DNA of 9,525 nucleotides from a bacterium (lineage in GTDB: Bacteria > Chloroflexota > Dehalococcoidia > Tepidiformales > Tepidiformaceae). The stretch lies in contig CAMAUF010000056.1 of the NCBI GenBank assembly GCA_945861295.1, forward strand, positions 1 through 9,525. The letters are read 5' to 3'. The translations under genes were made by a program, and so were the position numbers. Below the pieces are notes generated by a model. It was not told the origin of the DNA. It did not search any database and saw only the letters and a program-made list of their open reading frames with translations. Shown here piece by piece: positions 1 through 5,476 of this stretch (positions within the stretch are counted from its first letter, which is position 1; each line of letters opens with the position of its first letter).

Positions 1-372
1 CGCCACGATCGTCTCCGCACGGTTCGCCTCGAACTCCGCGAGGAGGTCAGCGACGCCGCGGCCCGCCCGTTTCGCTATCTGGCGGGCGTTGTAAGCGTCG
101 TTGCCGCCGCGCATTTCGCGGGTCGGCGGCGTGGCGGCTCTCCCCGAGGCGGCAGCGTCGGTGGGCGGCGGCGCTTCGACGACGGTGAAGAGGCGCGGGT
201 AGGTCCATTCGATCGCCGCGATGTGCGCCAGGATTTGGAAGGCGTTCCAGCCCTGTTCGTAACGGCCGGCGTCCCAGTCGGCGACCCCTTGGACCGCGCG
301 GCGCACGGCTTCCCGCGACTCCTCCAGCGCAGCGAGGAGGGTCGCTCGCGAAGGTTCGAGTTCGTGGGCCAT
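1..372 (-). CDS. DinB-like helical-bundle protein, N-terminal 124 residues (cut by window edge)
   Basis: The frame opens at ATG 372-370 and stays open to position 1, so only the first 124 residues are present. GGAGGT at 381-386 lies 8 nt before the ATG and fixes the start. The protein begins MAHELEPSRATLLAALEESR. It has the DinB-superfamily pattern of a first amphipathic helix, then WNAFQILAHIAAIEW (about residues 42-56) with the conserved helix-2 histidine H50, then NDAYNARQ (91-98). DinB proteins are four-helix bundles, often metal-binding; many are thiol-dependent transferases or of unknown role. It lies 25 nt after the EthD gene, so the two are probably co-transcribed. The substrate is unknown. 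A second, distinct DinB-like gene lies at 5473-5904. Confidence 0.75.
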   Translation of the reverse strand, partial: MAHELEPSRATLLAALEESREAVRRAVQGVADWDAGRYEQGWNAFQILAHIAAIEWTYPRLFTVVEAPPPTDAAASGRAATPPTREMRGGNDAYNARQIAKRAGRGVADLLAEFEANRAETIVA

Positions 373-397
373 AGCTGGCGACCTCCGATCCGGGCGT

Positions 398-1171
398 TCA
401 GCGCCGGTCGATAACGACGTTCTCCTTGCCGAAGAAGATGGTTGAACGCGCGAAGTCGATGAACTTCGCCTCGTCCTCGGCGGCCGCGCGGGCGCCCGCG
501 GCAGCTTCAGGCGTCTGGGCCGCTTGGAGGCCGCGGTCGTACCAAAGCTCGGCGTGGCCCATATAGGAATCGACGGTCGTGCCGCGGGCGGCGCGTAGCG
601 CGCCTTCCAGTTCGTCCGGCTGACGGTGGACCTGGACATAGCGCAGGATGTTGATGGCGGGCGCGTAGGAGCGAATGATCGGGCCGTGGTTCGTGCGCCA
701 GTAGAACTGGGCCTCGGCTTCCGTCATCCCGGCCTTGGCGCGGAGCGGATAGTGGAGCTTCACGATAGCGTTCCGCTCGCTCGCGACGATGTTCTCCGGC
801 GTGGGGTTGACCTGCGGGTATTCGTGGTTGAGCCAGAGCGGCGAGCGCGGCAAGTCGATGAATTTGCGCTCGTCTTCGAGCAATGCGGCCCCGGCTGCTT
901 GCCCGGCTGGCGAACTGGAGGCCGCGAGGAGCGCGTCGCGGTTGCGCCACCAAAGCTCGGCGACGCCGTCGTACGGCTCCTCCATCTGGCCCCGAGGCCC
1001 GTCGGCTGGGGCGACCGCGCTGCCGACCGTGTGGACCTGGACGTAGCGCAGGATGTCGAGGGTGGAAGCGAAGCTCGCGACGAGCGGGCCGTGGTTGTTC
1101 TTCCAATAGTGCTGGAACTCGTCGCGGGTCATCGACGGGTTACGTCGCAGGACGAAGGTGAGGCGAATCAT
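398..1171 (-). CDS. Tandem EthD-domain protein
   Basis: This 257-residue protein is built of two homologous EthD (dimeric alpha/beta-barrel) halves, about residues 2-108 and 136-243. Both carry YW-x-x-NHGP followed by ILRYVQVH (residues 22-47 and 157-182), and both end near KFID (103-106 and 236-239). Single EthD domains usually dimerise; here the duplication would give an intramolecular pseudo-dimer. Family members are linked to ring or ether cleavage and polyketide cyclisation, but many have no known substrate, so no reaction is assigned. A weak GGAG at 1180-1183 sits 8 nt before ATG 1171, and a -10-like TATGCT lies further upstream near 1196. It ends TGA 400-398 and is followed after 25 nt by the DinB-like gene. 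The overlapping plus-strand frame is a GC-driven shadow. Confidence 0.85.
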   Translation of the reverse strand: MIRLTFVLRRNPSMTRDEFQHYWKNNHGPLVASFASTLDILRYVQVHTVGSAVAPADGPRGQMEEPYDGVAELWWRNRDALLAASSSPAGQAAGAALLEDERKFIDLPRSPLWLNHEYPQVNPTPENIVASERNAIVKLHYPLRAKAGMTEAEAQFYWRTNHGPIIRSYAPAINILRYVQVHRQPDELEGALRAARGTTVDSYMGHAELWYDRGLQAAQTPEAAAGARAAAEDEAKFIDFARSTIFFGKENVVIDRR

Positions 1172-1249
1172 GCGCGCGGCTCCGGTTCAAGGTACGCCGG
1201 AGCATACGCGAGCGGGCGCCGGCCGTCGCGGTCCGGCCGCCTTGCTGAC

Positions 1250-1383
1250 CTACCCGCGCCGGGAGACCTCGTCGTAATCGGATCCTGCTGAAATAGCCGA
1301 TATGCGGCTTGCGCCTGGGCTTGGACTTCAGGAGGAAGATCAGCCATTGTCTCGCGAAATCGCTTCGACAAGTGCGAGTTCAG
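1250..1383 (-). pseudogene. ParE-like toxin remnant, module 3 (start codon lost, internal deletion)
   Basis: This is the third, most decayed copy of the toxin seen intact at 2244-2510. The frame directly after the antitoxin stop reads CTG AAC TCG CAC TTG, matching the first residues (MKSHL, MNSRT) of the other two copies, so the original start appears to be CTG now. A TTG at 1371-1369 could still start a short frame. The N-terminal helices are preserved (LPPEVQAQAQAAYRLFQQDP). The sequence then jumps, in another frame, to DYDEVSRRG and a TAG at 1252-1250, which matches the toxin A ending YDQILRRG. Remaining length is 134 nt against 267 in the intact copy, a loss of 133 nt, so the frame is also shifted. 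The core strands are gone and it should be inactive. Confidence 0.8.
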
Positions 1384-1389
1384 AACGTT

Positions 1390-1608
1390 TCAGGGGTTGA
1401 GCGGCTCGGTGAGGCCGGCCTCAAACTCGGCCAAGGCTCCGGCTCTCCACTTCTCGAGGATCTCGGGACGGCTCTCGATCAGTGCGTCGAACTCGGCTTC
1501 GCGAACGGCCTGCTCCACCTCGGCCAAGAAGAGCGCGCCCAGGCGTTCCTGCTCGCATAGGGGCAGGGTTTGCGCGCGTTCGATGGCCGCTTGGAGGAGG
1601 GTGCTCAC
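1390..1608 (-). CDS. Antitoxin of ParE-like module, copy 3
   Basis: This 72-residue acidic helical protein starts VSTLLQAAIERAQTLP and contains ERLGALFLAEVEQAVREAEF (residues 21-40) and a SRPEILEK motif. It is a close paralogue of the proteins at 1959-2186 and 2507-2752. Short proteins of this form commonly sit directly upstream of ParE-like toxins, so an antitoxin role is inferred. The GTG start at 1608-1606 is chosen because it aligns with the starts of the paralogues and lies exactly 6 nt after TACGAT (1615-1620). It is also contained in frame at the end of a 190-residue fused frame created by the frameshift in toxin copy 2. Its partner toxin, directly downstream, is a pseudogene, so this antitoxin may be an orphan. 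Confidence 0.75.
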   Translation of the reverse strand: MSTLLQAAIERAQTLPLCEQERLGALFLAEVEQAVREAEFDALIESRPEILEKWRAGALAEFEAGLTEPLNP

Positions 1609-1614
1609 TTCGGA

Positions 1615-1620
1615 ATCGTA
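1615..1620 (-). promoter_or_regulatory. Leaderless -10 element of antitoxin copy 3
   Basis: On the minus strand TGC-TACGAT stands exactly 6 nt before the GTG at 1608. This is an extended -10 form with no clear -35 and no Shine-Dalgarno, so transcription would start at or next to the start codon. Confidence 0.5.
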
Positions 1621-1687
1621 GCACGGTTGCCGCGAGTCTCTCCCTTCCCCAGCCCAGCGGCCATGCAGTTCCGCCCGAGTTCCGCCC

Positions 1688-1962
1688 TTACCGGCCCCGA
1701 AGAAGCCCGTCGTACTCGGCGTGACTACCGATCCAATACCAATACATGACATCGACATGACATCGCCTTCACGAGTGCCAAGCGCTCGCCATCCGATCCC
1801 GATTCGGATGGACCACACATCCCCGCCTACGTTCTTGAATTGCAGACTCGGATGAGACGGATCGGCACGAAAGCGCCGGTAGGCCGACTGTGCCTGCTTC
1901 CGGACGCGAGACGGAAGCGTTTCAAGATCCTTACGGAAGGAGGGCTGTGTGCGCGAGTTCAC
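1688..1962 (-). pseudogene. ParE-like toxin, module 2, frameshifted by an 11-bp tandem duplication
   Basis: The start ATG 1962-1960 overlaps the stop of the copy-2 antitoxin by 4 nt (ATGA), as in module 1. The first 68 or so residues match toxin A: LPSRVRKQAQSAYRRFRADP, then HPSLQFK, then YRALG-like WRALGTREGD. After GDVM the frame derails because an 11-bp sequence is present twice (1744-1754 and 1755-1765). Removing one copy restores MYWYWIGSHAEYDGLLRGR and a TAA at 1690-1688, giving an 87-residue toxin of normal length. As it stands, the frame reads on without a stop through the spacer and into antitoxin 3, ending at 1390 as a 190-residue fused product. The C-terminal strand carrying WIGSHAEYD is lost, so toxicity is doubtful unless the duplication slips out. 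Confidence 0.85.
1744..1765. repeat. Perfect 11-bp tandem duplication
   Basis: The 11-mer acatgacatcg occurs twice head to tail inside the copy-2 toxin gene. Eleven is not a multiple of three, so it causes the frameshift described for that gene. Slipped-strand deletion of one copy would restore the frame. Confidence 0.95.
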
Positions 1963-2186
1963 CAGAGGTCGGGGTCGAGCGGCTCGGAAAGGCCAGCCCG
2001 AGCCTCCGCAAGGGCCTGAGCCGACATCTTCGCCAGCACATCGGGCCGGCTATCGATCAGCGCGTCGAAGGCGGCGTCGGCCAGCGCTTGCTCCACCTCG
2101 GCCAAGAAGAGCGCGCCGAGCCGCTGCTGTTCATCCTGAGGGAGCGCTTGCGCGCGTTCGATGGCCTCTTGGAGGAGGGTGCTCAC
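1959..2186 (-). CDS. Antitoxin of ParE-like module, copy 2
   Basis: This 75-residue protein starts MSTLLQEAIERAQALP, with ERLGALFLAEVEQALADAAF-like central helices and ending EPLDPDLW. It has the same organisation as the copies at 1390-1608 and 2507-2752. The GTG start at 2186-2184 lies exactly 6 nt after TACGAT (2193-2198), preceded by TGC to give an extended -10 form. There is no Shine-Dalgarno, so leaderless translation is likely. Its stop overlaps the toxin start by 4 nt, implying translational coupling. By analogy with other type II systems it should bind its toxin through the C-terminal part and may autoregulate the promoter. The cognate toxin is now frameshifted. I infer the antitoxin role from position and paralogy, not from a recognised DNA-binding motif. 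Confidence 0.78.
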   Translation of the reverse strand: MSTLLQEAIERAQALPQDEQQRLGALFLAEVEQALADAAFDALIDSRPDVLAKMSAQALAEARAGLSEPLDPDLW

Positions 2187-2192
2187 GCCGAG

Positions 2193-2198
2193 ATCGTA
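2193..2198 (-). promoter_or_regulatory. Leaderless -10 element of antitoxin copy 2
   Basis: TGC-TACGAT lies exactly 6 nt before the GTG at 2186, sharing CGTGCTACGAT with the copy-3 promoter. The shared block could also be an operator for autoregulation. Confidence 0.5.
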
Positions 2199-2243
2199 GC
2201 ACGAACTGGATGCTCGCCCCCCGGCAGCGGCCGGTTTGGTCGC

Positions 2244-2510
2244 CTACCCGCGGCGAAGGATTTGGTCGTACTCGGCGTGCGGGCCAATCCACCGCCAGAT
2301 GATTGCATCACCGGAACGCATGCCAAGGGCCCGATACCCGCTTCCGACTCTGGCTGACCAGAGTTCGAGACCACTCAAGTGCTTGAATTGCAGACTCGGG
2401 TGGAACGGGTCCCGCTCGAACAAGATGTACGCAGCCCGCGCCTGGCGTTGCGCGTCATCCGGTAACCTCGCTAGCTGAGCCCTAAACGCAACCGAGAGGT
2501 GTGATTTCAC
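2244..2510 (-). CDS. ParE-like / RelE-superfamily toxin, copy 1 (intact)
   Basis: This 88-residue protein is of typical size for the compact ParE-like toxins of type II toxin-antitoxin systems. It begins MKSHLSVAFRAQLARLP, continues through a second helix (QARAAYILFERDP), then HPSLQFKHL, then the strand-rich half: ELWSARVGSGYRALG (residues 49-63), GDAIIWRWIG (67-76) and HAEYDQILRRG at the end. The HPSLxFK, YRALG and WIGxHAEYD blocks are the usual marks of this family. RelE-superfamily toxins act on ribosome-bound mRNA or on gyrase; which applies here cannot be told. The ATG at 2510 overlaps the upstream antitoxin stop by 4 nt, so the pair is translationally coupled. This is the only one of the three copies that looks functional. 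Confidence 0.85.
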   Translation of the reverse strand: MKSHLSVAFRAQLARLPDDAQRQARAAYILFERDPFHPSLQFKHLSGLELWSARVGSGYRALGMRSGDAIIWRWIGPHAEYDQILRRG

Positions 2511-2752
2511 TGATCCTTCACAGGAAAGTGCTTGTCGATATCGAGAGGCTCGGTCAATCCGGCTTCGTATTCGGCGAGCGCCTCGGCGCCGAGGCGTTCC
2601 AACACGTCAGGGCGGCTTTCGATAAGCGCGTCGAACTCGGCTTCGCGCACGGCCTGCTCCACTTCGGCCAAGAAGAGCGCGCCCAGCCGCTCCTGCTCGC
2701 CCTCGGGCAGCGTCCGTGCGCGTTCAATGGCCTCTAGGAGGAGTGTACTCAT
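2507..2752 (-). CDS. Antitoxin of ParE-like module, copy 1
   Basis: This 81-residue protein starts MSTLLLEAIERARTLP and contains ERLGALFLAEVEQAVREAEF, SRPDVLERL and a C-terminal EPLDIDKHFPVKDQ. It is the first gene of the triplicated array and pairs with the intact toxin at 2244-2510 through a 4-nt overlap. The ATG at 2752-2750 lies 6 nt after TACCAT (2759-2764), itself preceded by TGG, the extended -10 form also seen at other starts in the window. The gene is divergent from etfB, with 159 bp between start codons. The antitoxin assignment is inferred from its place before a ParE-like toxin. The sequence is mostly amphipathic helix with no obvious ribbon-helix-helix or HTH motif. Confidence 0.8.
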   Translation of the reverse strand: MSTLLLEAIERARTLPEGEQERLGALFLAEVEQAVREAEFDALIESRPDVLERLGAEALAEYEAGLTEPLDIDKHFPVKDQ

Positions 2753-2758
2753 GCGGCC

Positions 2759-2764
2759 ATGGTA
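2759..2764 (-). promoter_or_regulatory. Leaderless -10 element of antitoxin copy 1
   Basis: TGG-TACCAT lies exactly 6 nt before the ATG at 2752. It is a diverged version of the CGTGCTACGAT block of copies 2 and 3. Confidence 0.5.
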
Positions 2765-2794
2765 CCACGCTCGCCCGGCCCAATCGTCGGCAAT

Positions 2795-2823
2795 TTCACC
2801 GTGAATCGCCCAAGTGCTACCCT
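2795..2823 (+). promoter_or_regulatory. Putative promoter of etfBA
   Basis: TTCACC (2795-2800) and TACCCT (2818-2823) are separated by 17 nt and resemble a -35/-10 pair. A start of transcription near 2830 would leave a leader of about 80 nt before the etfB GTG. This is the only reasonable pair I see in the divergent gap 2753-2911. Confidence 0.35.
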
Positions 2824-2911
2824 CTTGCGGTCACCCCAGAGATTCGCGGCGTCTTTCCGGCCCTTCCCTCGCGGGTGCCGGCGCGGCGTGCGCAGGAGGC
2901 TTTCCAACCGC

Positions 2912-3715
2912 GTGAATATTATCGTCTGCGTCAAACAGATCCTCGACCCGGAAACCCCGGCCTCGTCCTTCAAGGTCGATTCCGCGGCCAAGCGGGTCAT
3001 CCCCGCTCAGGGCATCGCGCCCATCGTCAATCCCTACGACCCGCAGGCCACAGAATGCGGGCTGCGCCTGAAAGACGCCGCCGGCAGCGGCAAGGTTACG
3101 ATCATTTCGCTCGGGCCCGATTCGGCCCGAGACGCGATCAAGACGGCGCTCGCGATGGGCGCCGACGAAGGCGTCCTACTTAACGACAAGGCCTTCGAAG
3201 ATATCGACAACTTCCAGACGGCGAAGGCCCTCGCCGCCGCCATCCAGAAGCTCGGCGGCGCCGACATCATCCTCATGGGCCGTGCCGCCGCCGATTGGGA
3301 CATGGGCGTCGTGCCGTCGGGCGTGGGCCAGATCCTCGGCCTGCCCGTGATCACCGTCGCCAAGGCGGTCGAAGTGGGAGGCGCGGGCATCAAAGTGACG
3401 CGCGTCCTCGACGACGGCTTCCAGCACGTCGAGGCGGCGCTGCCCTGCATCGTCTCGATTTCCAATGAGTTCGGTGAACCGCGCTACCCGACGCTGCGGC
3501 AGATCATGATGGCCGCGAAGAAGACCGTGCAGGTTTGGAGCGCCGCCGACCTCGGCCTCGCTGACACGGACACGGGCACGGCCAACCGCGCCATGCCGCT
3601 CGAAGCCCTCTATCAGCCCAAAGTCGAGAGCAACGTCGAGATCATCGAAGGCGATTCGCCCGAAGAGAAGGCCCGCAACCTCGCCCAGAAGCTCCGCGCC
3701 GCCAAGCTCATCTAG
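2912..3715 (+). CDS. etfB: Electron transfer flavoprotein subunit beta
   Basis: This 267-residue ETF beta subunit is of normal family length. With EtfA it forms a soluble FAD-containing heterodimer that carries electrons from acyl-CoA or other flavin dehydrogenases to a membrane acceptor. The GTG start at 2912 is chosen because the family's N-terminal strand NIIVCVKQILDPE begins there, and AGGAGG lies at 2894-2899. Visible marks are NPYDPQA (40-46), MGADEGVLL (82-90), GRAAADWDMGVVPSGVGQ (123-140), where the beta subunit binds AMP and holds the alpha partner, and the signature region VEAALPCIVSISNEFGEPRY (173-192). It is followed by etfA after 69 nt, in the usual order. Upstream extension of the frame to 2759 lacks family similarity. 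Confidence 0.95.
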   Translation: MNIIVCVKQILDPETPASSFKVDSAAKRVIPAQGIAPIVNPYDPQATECGLRLKDAAGSGKVTIISLGPDSARDAIKTALAMGADEGVLLNDKAFEDIDNFQTAKALAAAIQKLGGADIILMGRAAADWDMGVVPSGVGQILGLPVITVAKAVEVGGAGIKVTRVLDDGFQHVEAALPCIVSISNEFGEPRYPTLRQIMMAAKKTVQVWSAADLGLADTDTGTANRAMPLEALYQPKVESNVEIIEGDSPEEKARNLAQKLRAAKLI

Positions 3716-3740
3716 CGTCGCAGGGGAATCGAAGGTCGTT

Positions 3741-3764
3741 GGCCAGGGCGCATGGCGCCTGGCC
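3741..3764 (+). other. Intergenic hairpin between etfB and etfA
   Basis: GGCCAGG pairs with CCTGGCC, extended inward by CGC/GCG with one bulged G and an ATG loop, giving about 10 base pairs. There is no T-run after it, so it is not a standard terminator. It lies about 20 nt before the etfA start and could protect or process the mRNA, or tune etfA translation. Chance folding in GC-rich DNA is possible. Confidence 0.4.
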
Positions 3765-3784
3765 GTGATGAAAGGGAAGCACAC

Positions 3785-4744
3785 ATGGCAGGGATCCTCG
3801 TTGTCGCGGAATCAGCCGGGGGGAGCGTCACGCCCCACTCTTTGGAGATGCTCGGCGCGGCGCGCGCGCTTTCCGCCCAAGGCGGAGGCTCCGTCAGCGC
3901 CTTTATCGCCGGCGGCGATGGCCTCGCCCAGACGCTCATCGCCCACGGCGCCGACGCCGTCTACACCTCGGCCGCCCCCGAGACCGCGCTGGCCGAAGTG
4001 CTCGCGCCGGCGGTCGAAGAAGCCGCGGCGGCGGCTGGCGCCGATGTCGTCCTCGTGGCCCAGAGCAGCCTCGGCCGCGACCTCGCCCCGCTGCTGGCTT
4101 TCCGCGCCGGCACCGGCGTCGCAATGGACTGCACCGGACTCGCGCTCGATGGTGGCCGTCTGCGGGCGACGCGATCCTGCTATGGCGGCAACGCCCGCGC
4201 CGAGCACACCTGGAAGAGCGCCATCCAAATCGTCAGCGTCAAAGGCAAGGCCTTCGACGCCCTCGAAGCCGACGGCGCCCGGCCGGGCACTGTCGCCGCC
4301 GTCTCCGCCCAGGGCCCGGCCCGCATCACGATCACCGGGACCGAGAAATCTTCGGGCGAGGGGATCAAGCTCGAAGACGCAGCCATCGTCGTCAGCGGAG
4401 GGCGCGGCCTCGGTGACCAAGGTGCGTTCAAGCAGCTCGAAGAGCTCGCCGGGACGCTGAAGCTCGCGGCCGTCGGCGCTTCCCGCGCCGCCTGCGACCT
4501 GGGCTGGTACCCGCCGTCCCAGCAGGTCGGCCTCACGGGCAAGACGGTTTCGCCGCAGCTCTACATCGCCGTCGCCATCAGCGGCGCAAGTCAGCACATG
4601 GCGGGTATGGGCGGCTCCAAGAACATCGTCGCGATCAATAAGGACGCGGACGCGAACATGGTCAAGGTCGCGCGCTTCGCCGTGGTCGAGGACTATCGGA
4701 AGGTCCTCCCCGCGTTGATCGCTGAGATCAAGAAGCTGGACTAA
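3785..4744 (+). CDS. etfA: Electron transfer flavoprotein subunit alpha
   Basis: This 319-residue ETF alpha subunit binds the FAD of the EtfAB heterodimer. The N-terminal domain (about 1-190) is the Rossmann-like half, starting MAGILVVAESAGG. The C-terminal FAD domain shows all the expected elements: VSGGRGLG (203-210), SRAACDLGWYP (233-243), QVGLTGKTVSPQLYIAVAIS (247-266), SGASQHMAGM (266-275) and INKDADA (284-290). The start at ATG 3785 matches the family N-terminus; AAAGGGAAG just upstream is a fair ribosome site. An in-frame ATG at 3752 would add 11 residues without homology. The stop TAA is followed after 32 nt by a strong hairpin. No ETF:quinone oxidoreductase or acyl-CoA dehydrogenase gene is visible nearby, so the electron donor cannot be named. 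Confidence 0.95.
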   Translation: MAGILVVAESAGGSVTPHSLEMLGAARALSAQGGGSVSAFIAGGDGLAQTLIAHGADAVYTSAAPETALAEVLAPAVEEAAAAAGADVVLVAQSSLGRDLAPLLAFRAGTGVAMDCTGLALDGGRLRATRSCYGGNARAEHTWKSAIQIVSVKGKAFDALEADGARPGTVAAVSAQGPARITITGTEKSSGEGIKLEDAAIVVSGGRGLGDQGAFKQLEELAGTLKLAAVGASRAACDLGWYPPSQQVGLTGKTVSPQLYIAVAISGASQHMAGMGGSKNIVAINKDADANMVKVARFAVVEDYRKVLPALIAEIKKLD

Positions 4745-4776
4745 ATCAGGCCGACTCCTGGCTCTGGCGACAACGT

Positions 4777-4805
4777 GAAGGGCTCCCGCTCAGTGGGAGC
4801 CCTTC
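4777..4805. terminator. Hairpin terminator between convergent etfA and DsbA-like genes
   Basis: GAAGGGCTCCC and GGGAGCCCTTC form a perfect 11-bp stem with a 7-nt loop. It sits between the etfA stop (4744) and the stop of the convergent gene (4829). The trailing T-tracts are weak on both strands, but the symmetry and position fit a bidirectional terminator. Confidence 0.8.
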
Positions 4806-4828
4806 GCCGTTTCCGGGGCTTCTGAGTC

Positions 4829-5476
4829 TCAGCCCTCGCCCTCGACAGTCTCGCCCGCCTCCCGACGCCGAAGCACCTCCTCGACGACGCGTTCGAGGAC
4901 TTCGTACGGCTGCGCCCCGACGACGCCGTACTGCTCATCGAAGATGAAGGTGGGCACAGCCGAGACGCCTGCCTGATGCGCGAACCGGAGCCCGTCGGCC
5001 ACCTGGCCTTGATACGTCCGCGCTTCCAGGTGGCCGCGCAGTTCGTCGGCCGGCAGCCCCGCTTCCCGCCCCAGTTCGACCAAGGTGTCGATCTGGCCAA
5101 GGTCGGCGAGGTCGGTGAAGTAGGCCTTGAGTAGGCGCTTGTTGAAGGCCCAGGCTTCCGGCCTCTCGGCGGCGAATTCGGCCGCTTCGTGGGCCAGCAG
5201 CGAGTTTGAGGTCCACTCTCGCCCGCGCGCGAACGTGATCCCGAGTTCGATCCCGCGCTGCTCCATGGCGCTGGGCGCATCGCCGGATTGCGTCATCCGC
5301 TTGCGGGGCTTGCCTTCCGGCGGTGTCGAAGGGTCGAGCAAGAACGGCGCGAACCGGACCTCGACGTTGTACTTCGCCTTCAGCTTCTCGACCTCGACGA
5401 GGCCGACGTAGCACCACGGTCAGACAAAGTCCGAGACCATGACGATCGAGACCGGCTTGTCTGTTTCCACGCTCAC
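4829..5476 (-). CDS. DsbA/FrnE-type oxidoreductase with in-frame TGA at the active site: candidate selenoprotein (U-P-W-C)
   Basis: Read from GTG 5476 to the stop at 4829, this is a 215-residue DsbA-family protein if TGA 5422-5420 (codon 19) is read through. The N-terminal strand SIVMVSDFV runs straight into TGA-P-W-C-Y-V-G. Relatives of this family have CPWC here, so TGA replaces the first, nucleophilic cysteine. After it come FAPFLLDPSTPPEG (42-55), the helical insertion (about 65-150) and GVSAVPTFIF (170-179) with the cis-proline P175, all intact. Sec-UPWC is therefore the best reading; a Cys-to-stop point mutation is the alternative. A 170-residue frame from TTG 5341 would lack the whole active site and first strand, so it is a poor gene model. 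The GTG overlaps the upstream DinB stop by 4 nt. TGA is used as an ordinary stop in other genes here, so it is not generally reassigned. Cytoplasmic; no signal peptide is visible. Confidence 0.75.
5389..5405 (-). promoter_or_regulatory. Possible bacterial SECIS hairpin downstream of the in-frame TGA
   Basis: On the minus strand, CGGCCUC and GAGGUCG can form a 7-bp stem (one G-U pair) closed by a GUC loop. Twenty-one nucleotides separate the UGA (ending 5420) from the loop's first G (5398). Known bacterial SECIS elements are short coding-region hairpins starting soon after the UGA with a G at the start of the apical loop, so spacing and loop both fit. GC-rich DNA forms such stems by chance, so this is support and not proof. 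Confidence 0.5.

Larger units (their letters stand above)
1250..2752 (-). repeat. Three tandem antitoxin/toxin modules
   Basis: Three paralogous modules, each an antitoxin followed by a ParE-like toxin, are arranged head to tail on the minus strand: 2752-2244, 2186-1688 and 1608-1250. DNA identity is obvious by eye. For example, tcggccaagaagagcgcgcc is present in all three antitoxin genes, and gaattgcagactcgg in toxins 1 and 2. Decay increases along the direction of transcription: module 1 intact, module 2 with a frameshift, module 3 with an internal deletion and a lost start codon. Confidence 0.85.

Noticed and set aside
626..1291. Long plus-strand frame antisense to the EthD gene
   Set aside because: It mirrors the codon structure of the EthD gene in GC-rich DNA, has no family similarity and no ribosome site.
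1168..1371. 67-residue frame as a separate small gene
   Set aside because: The first half is the toxin-3 N-terminus and the rest is an out-of-frame read across a deletion scar into the spacer before the EthD gene.
3812..4597. 261-residue minus-strand frame across etfA
   Set aside because: Shadow of etfA; Gly/Arg/Asp-rich low-complexity protein with no recognisable motif.
4829..5341. 170-residue DsbA-like frame starting at TTG 5341
   Set aside because: It lacks the first strand and the active-site motif, and has no ribosome site. The same frame continues upstream through a TGA at the active-site codon to a GTG coupled to the preceding gene.
5420..5422. TGA as a general sense codon (Trp or Gly) in this organism
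   Set aside because: TGA is the natural stop of the EthD gene, antitoxin 3, both DinB-operon genes at 5473 and 6650, and the VapC frame. Only the active-site TGA needs read-through.
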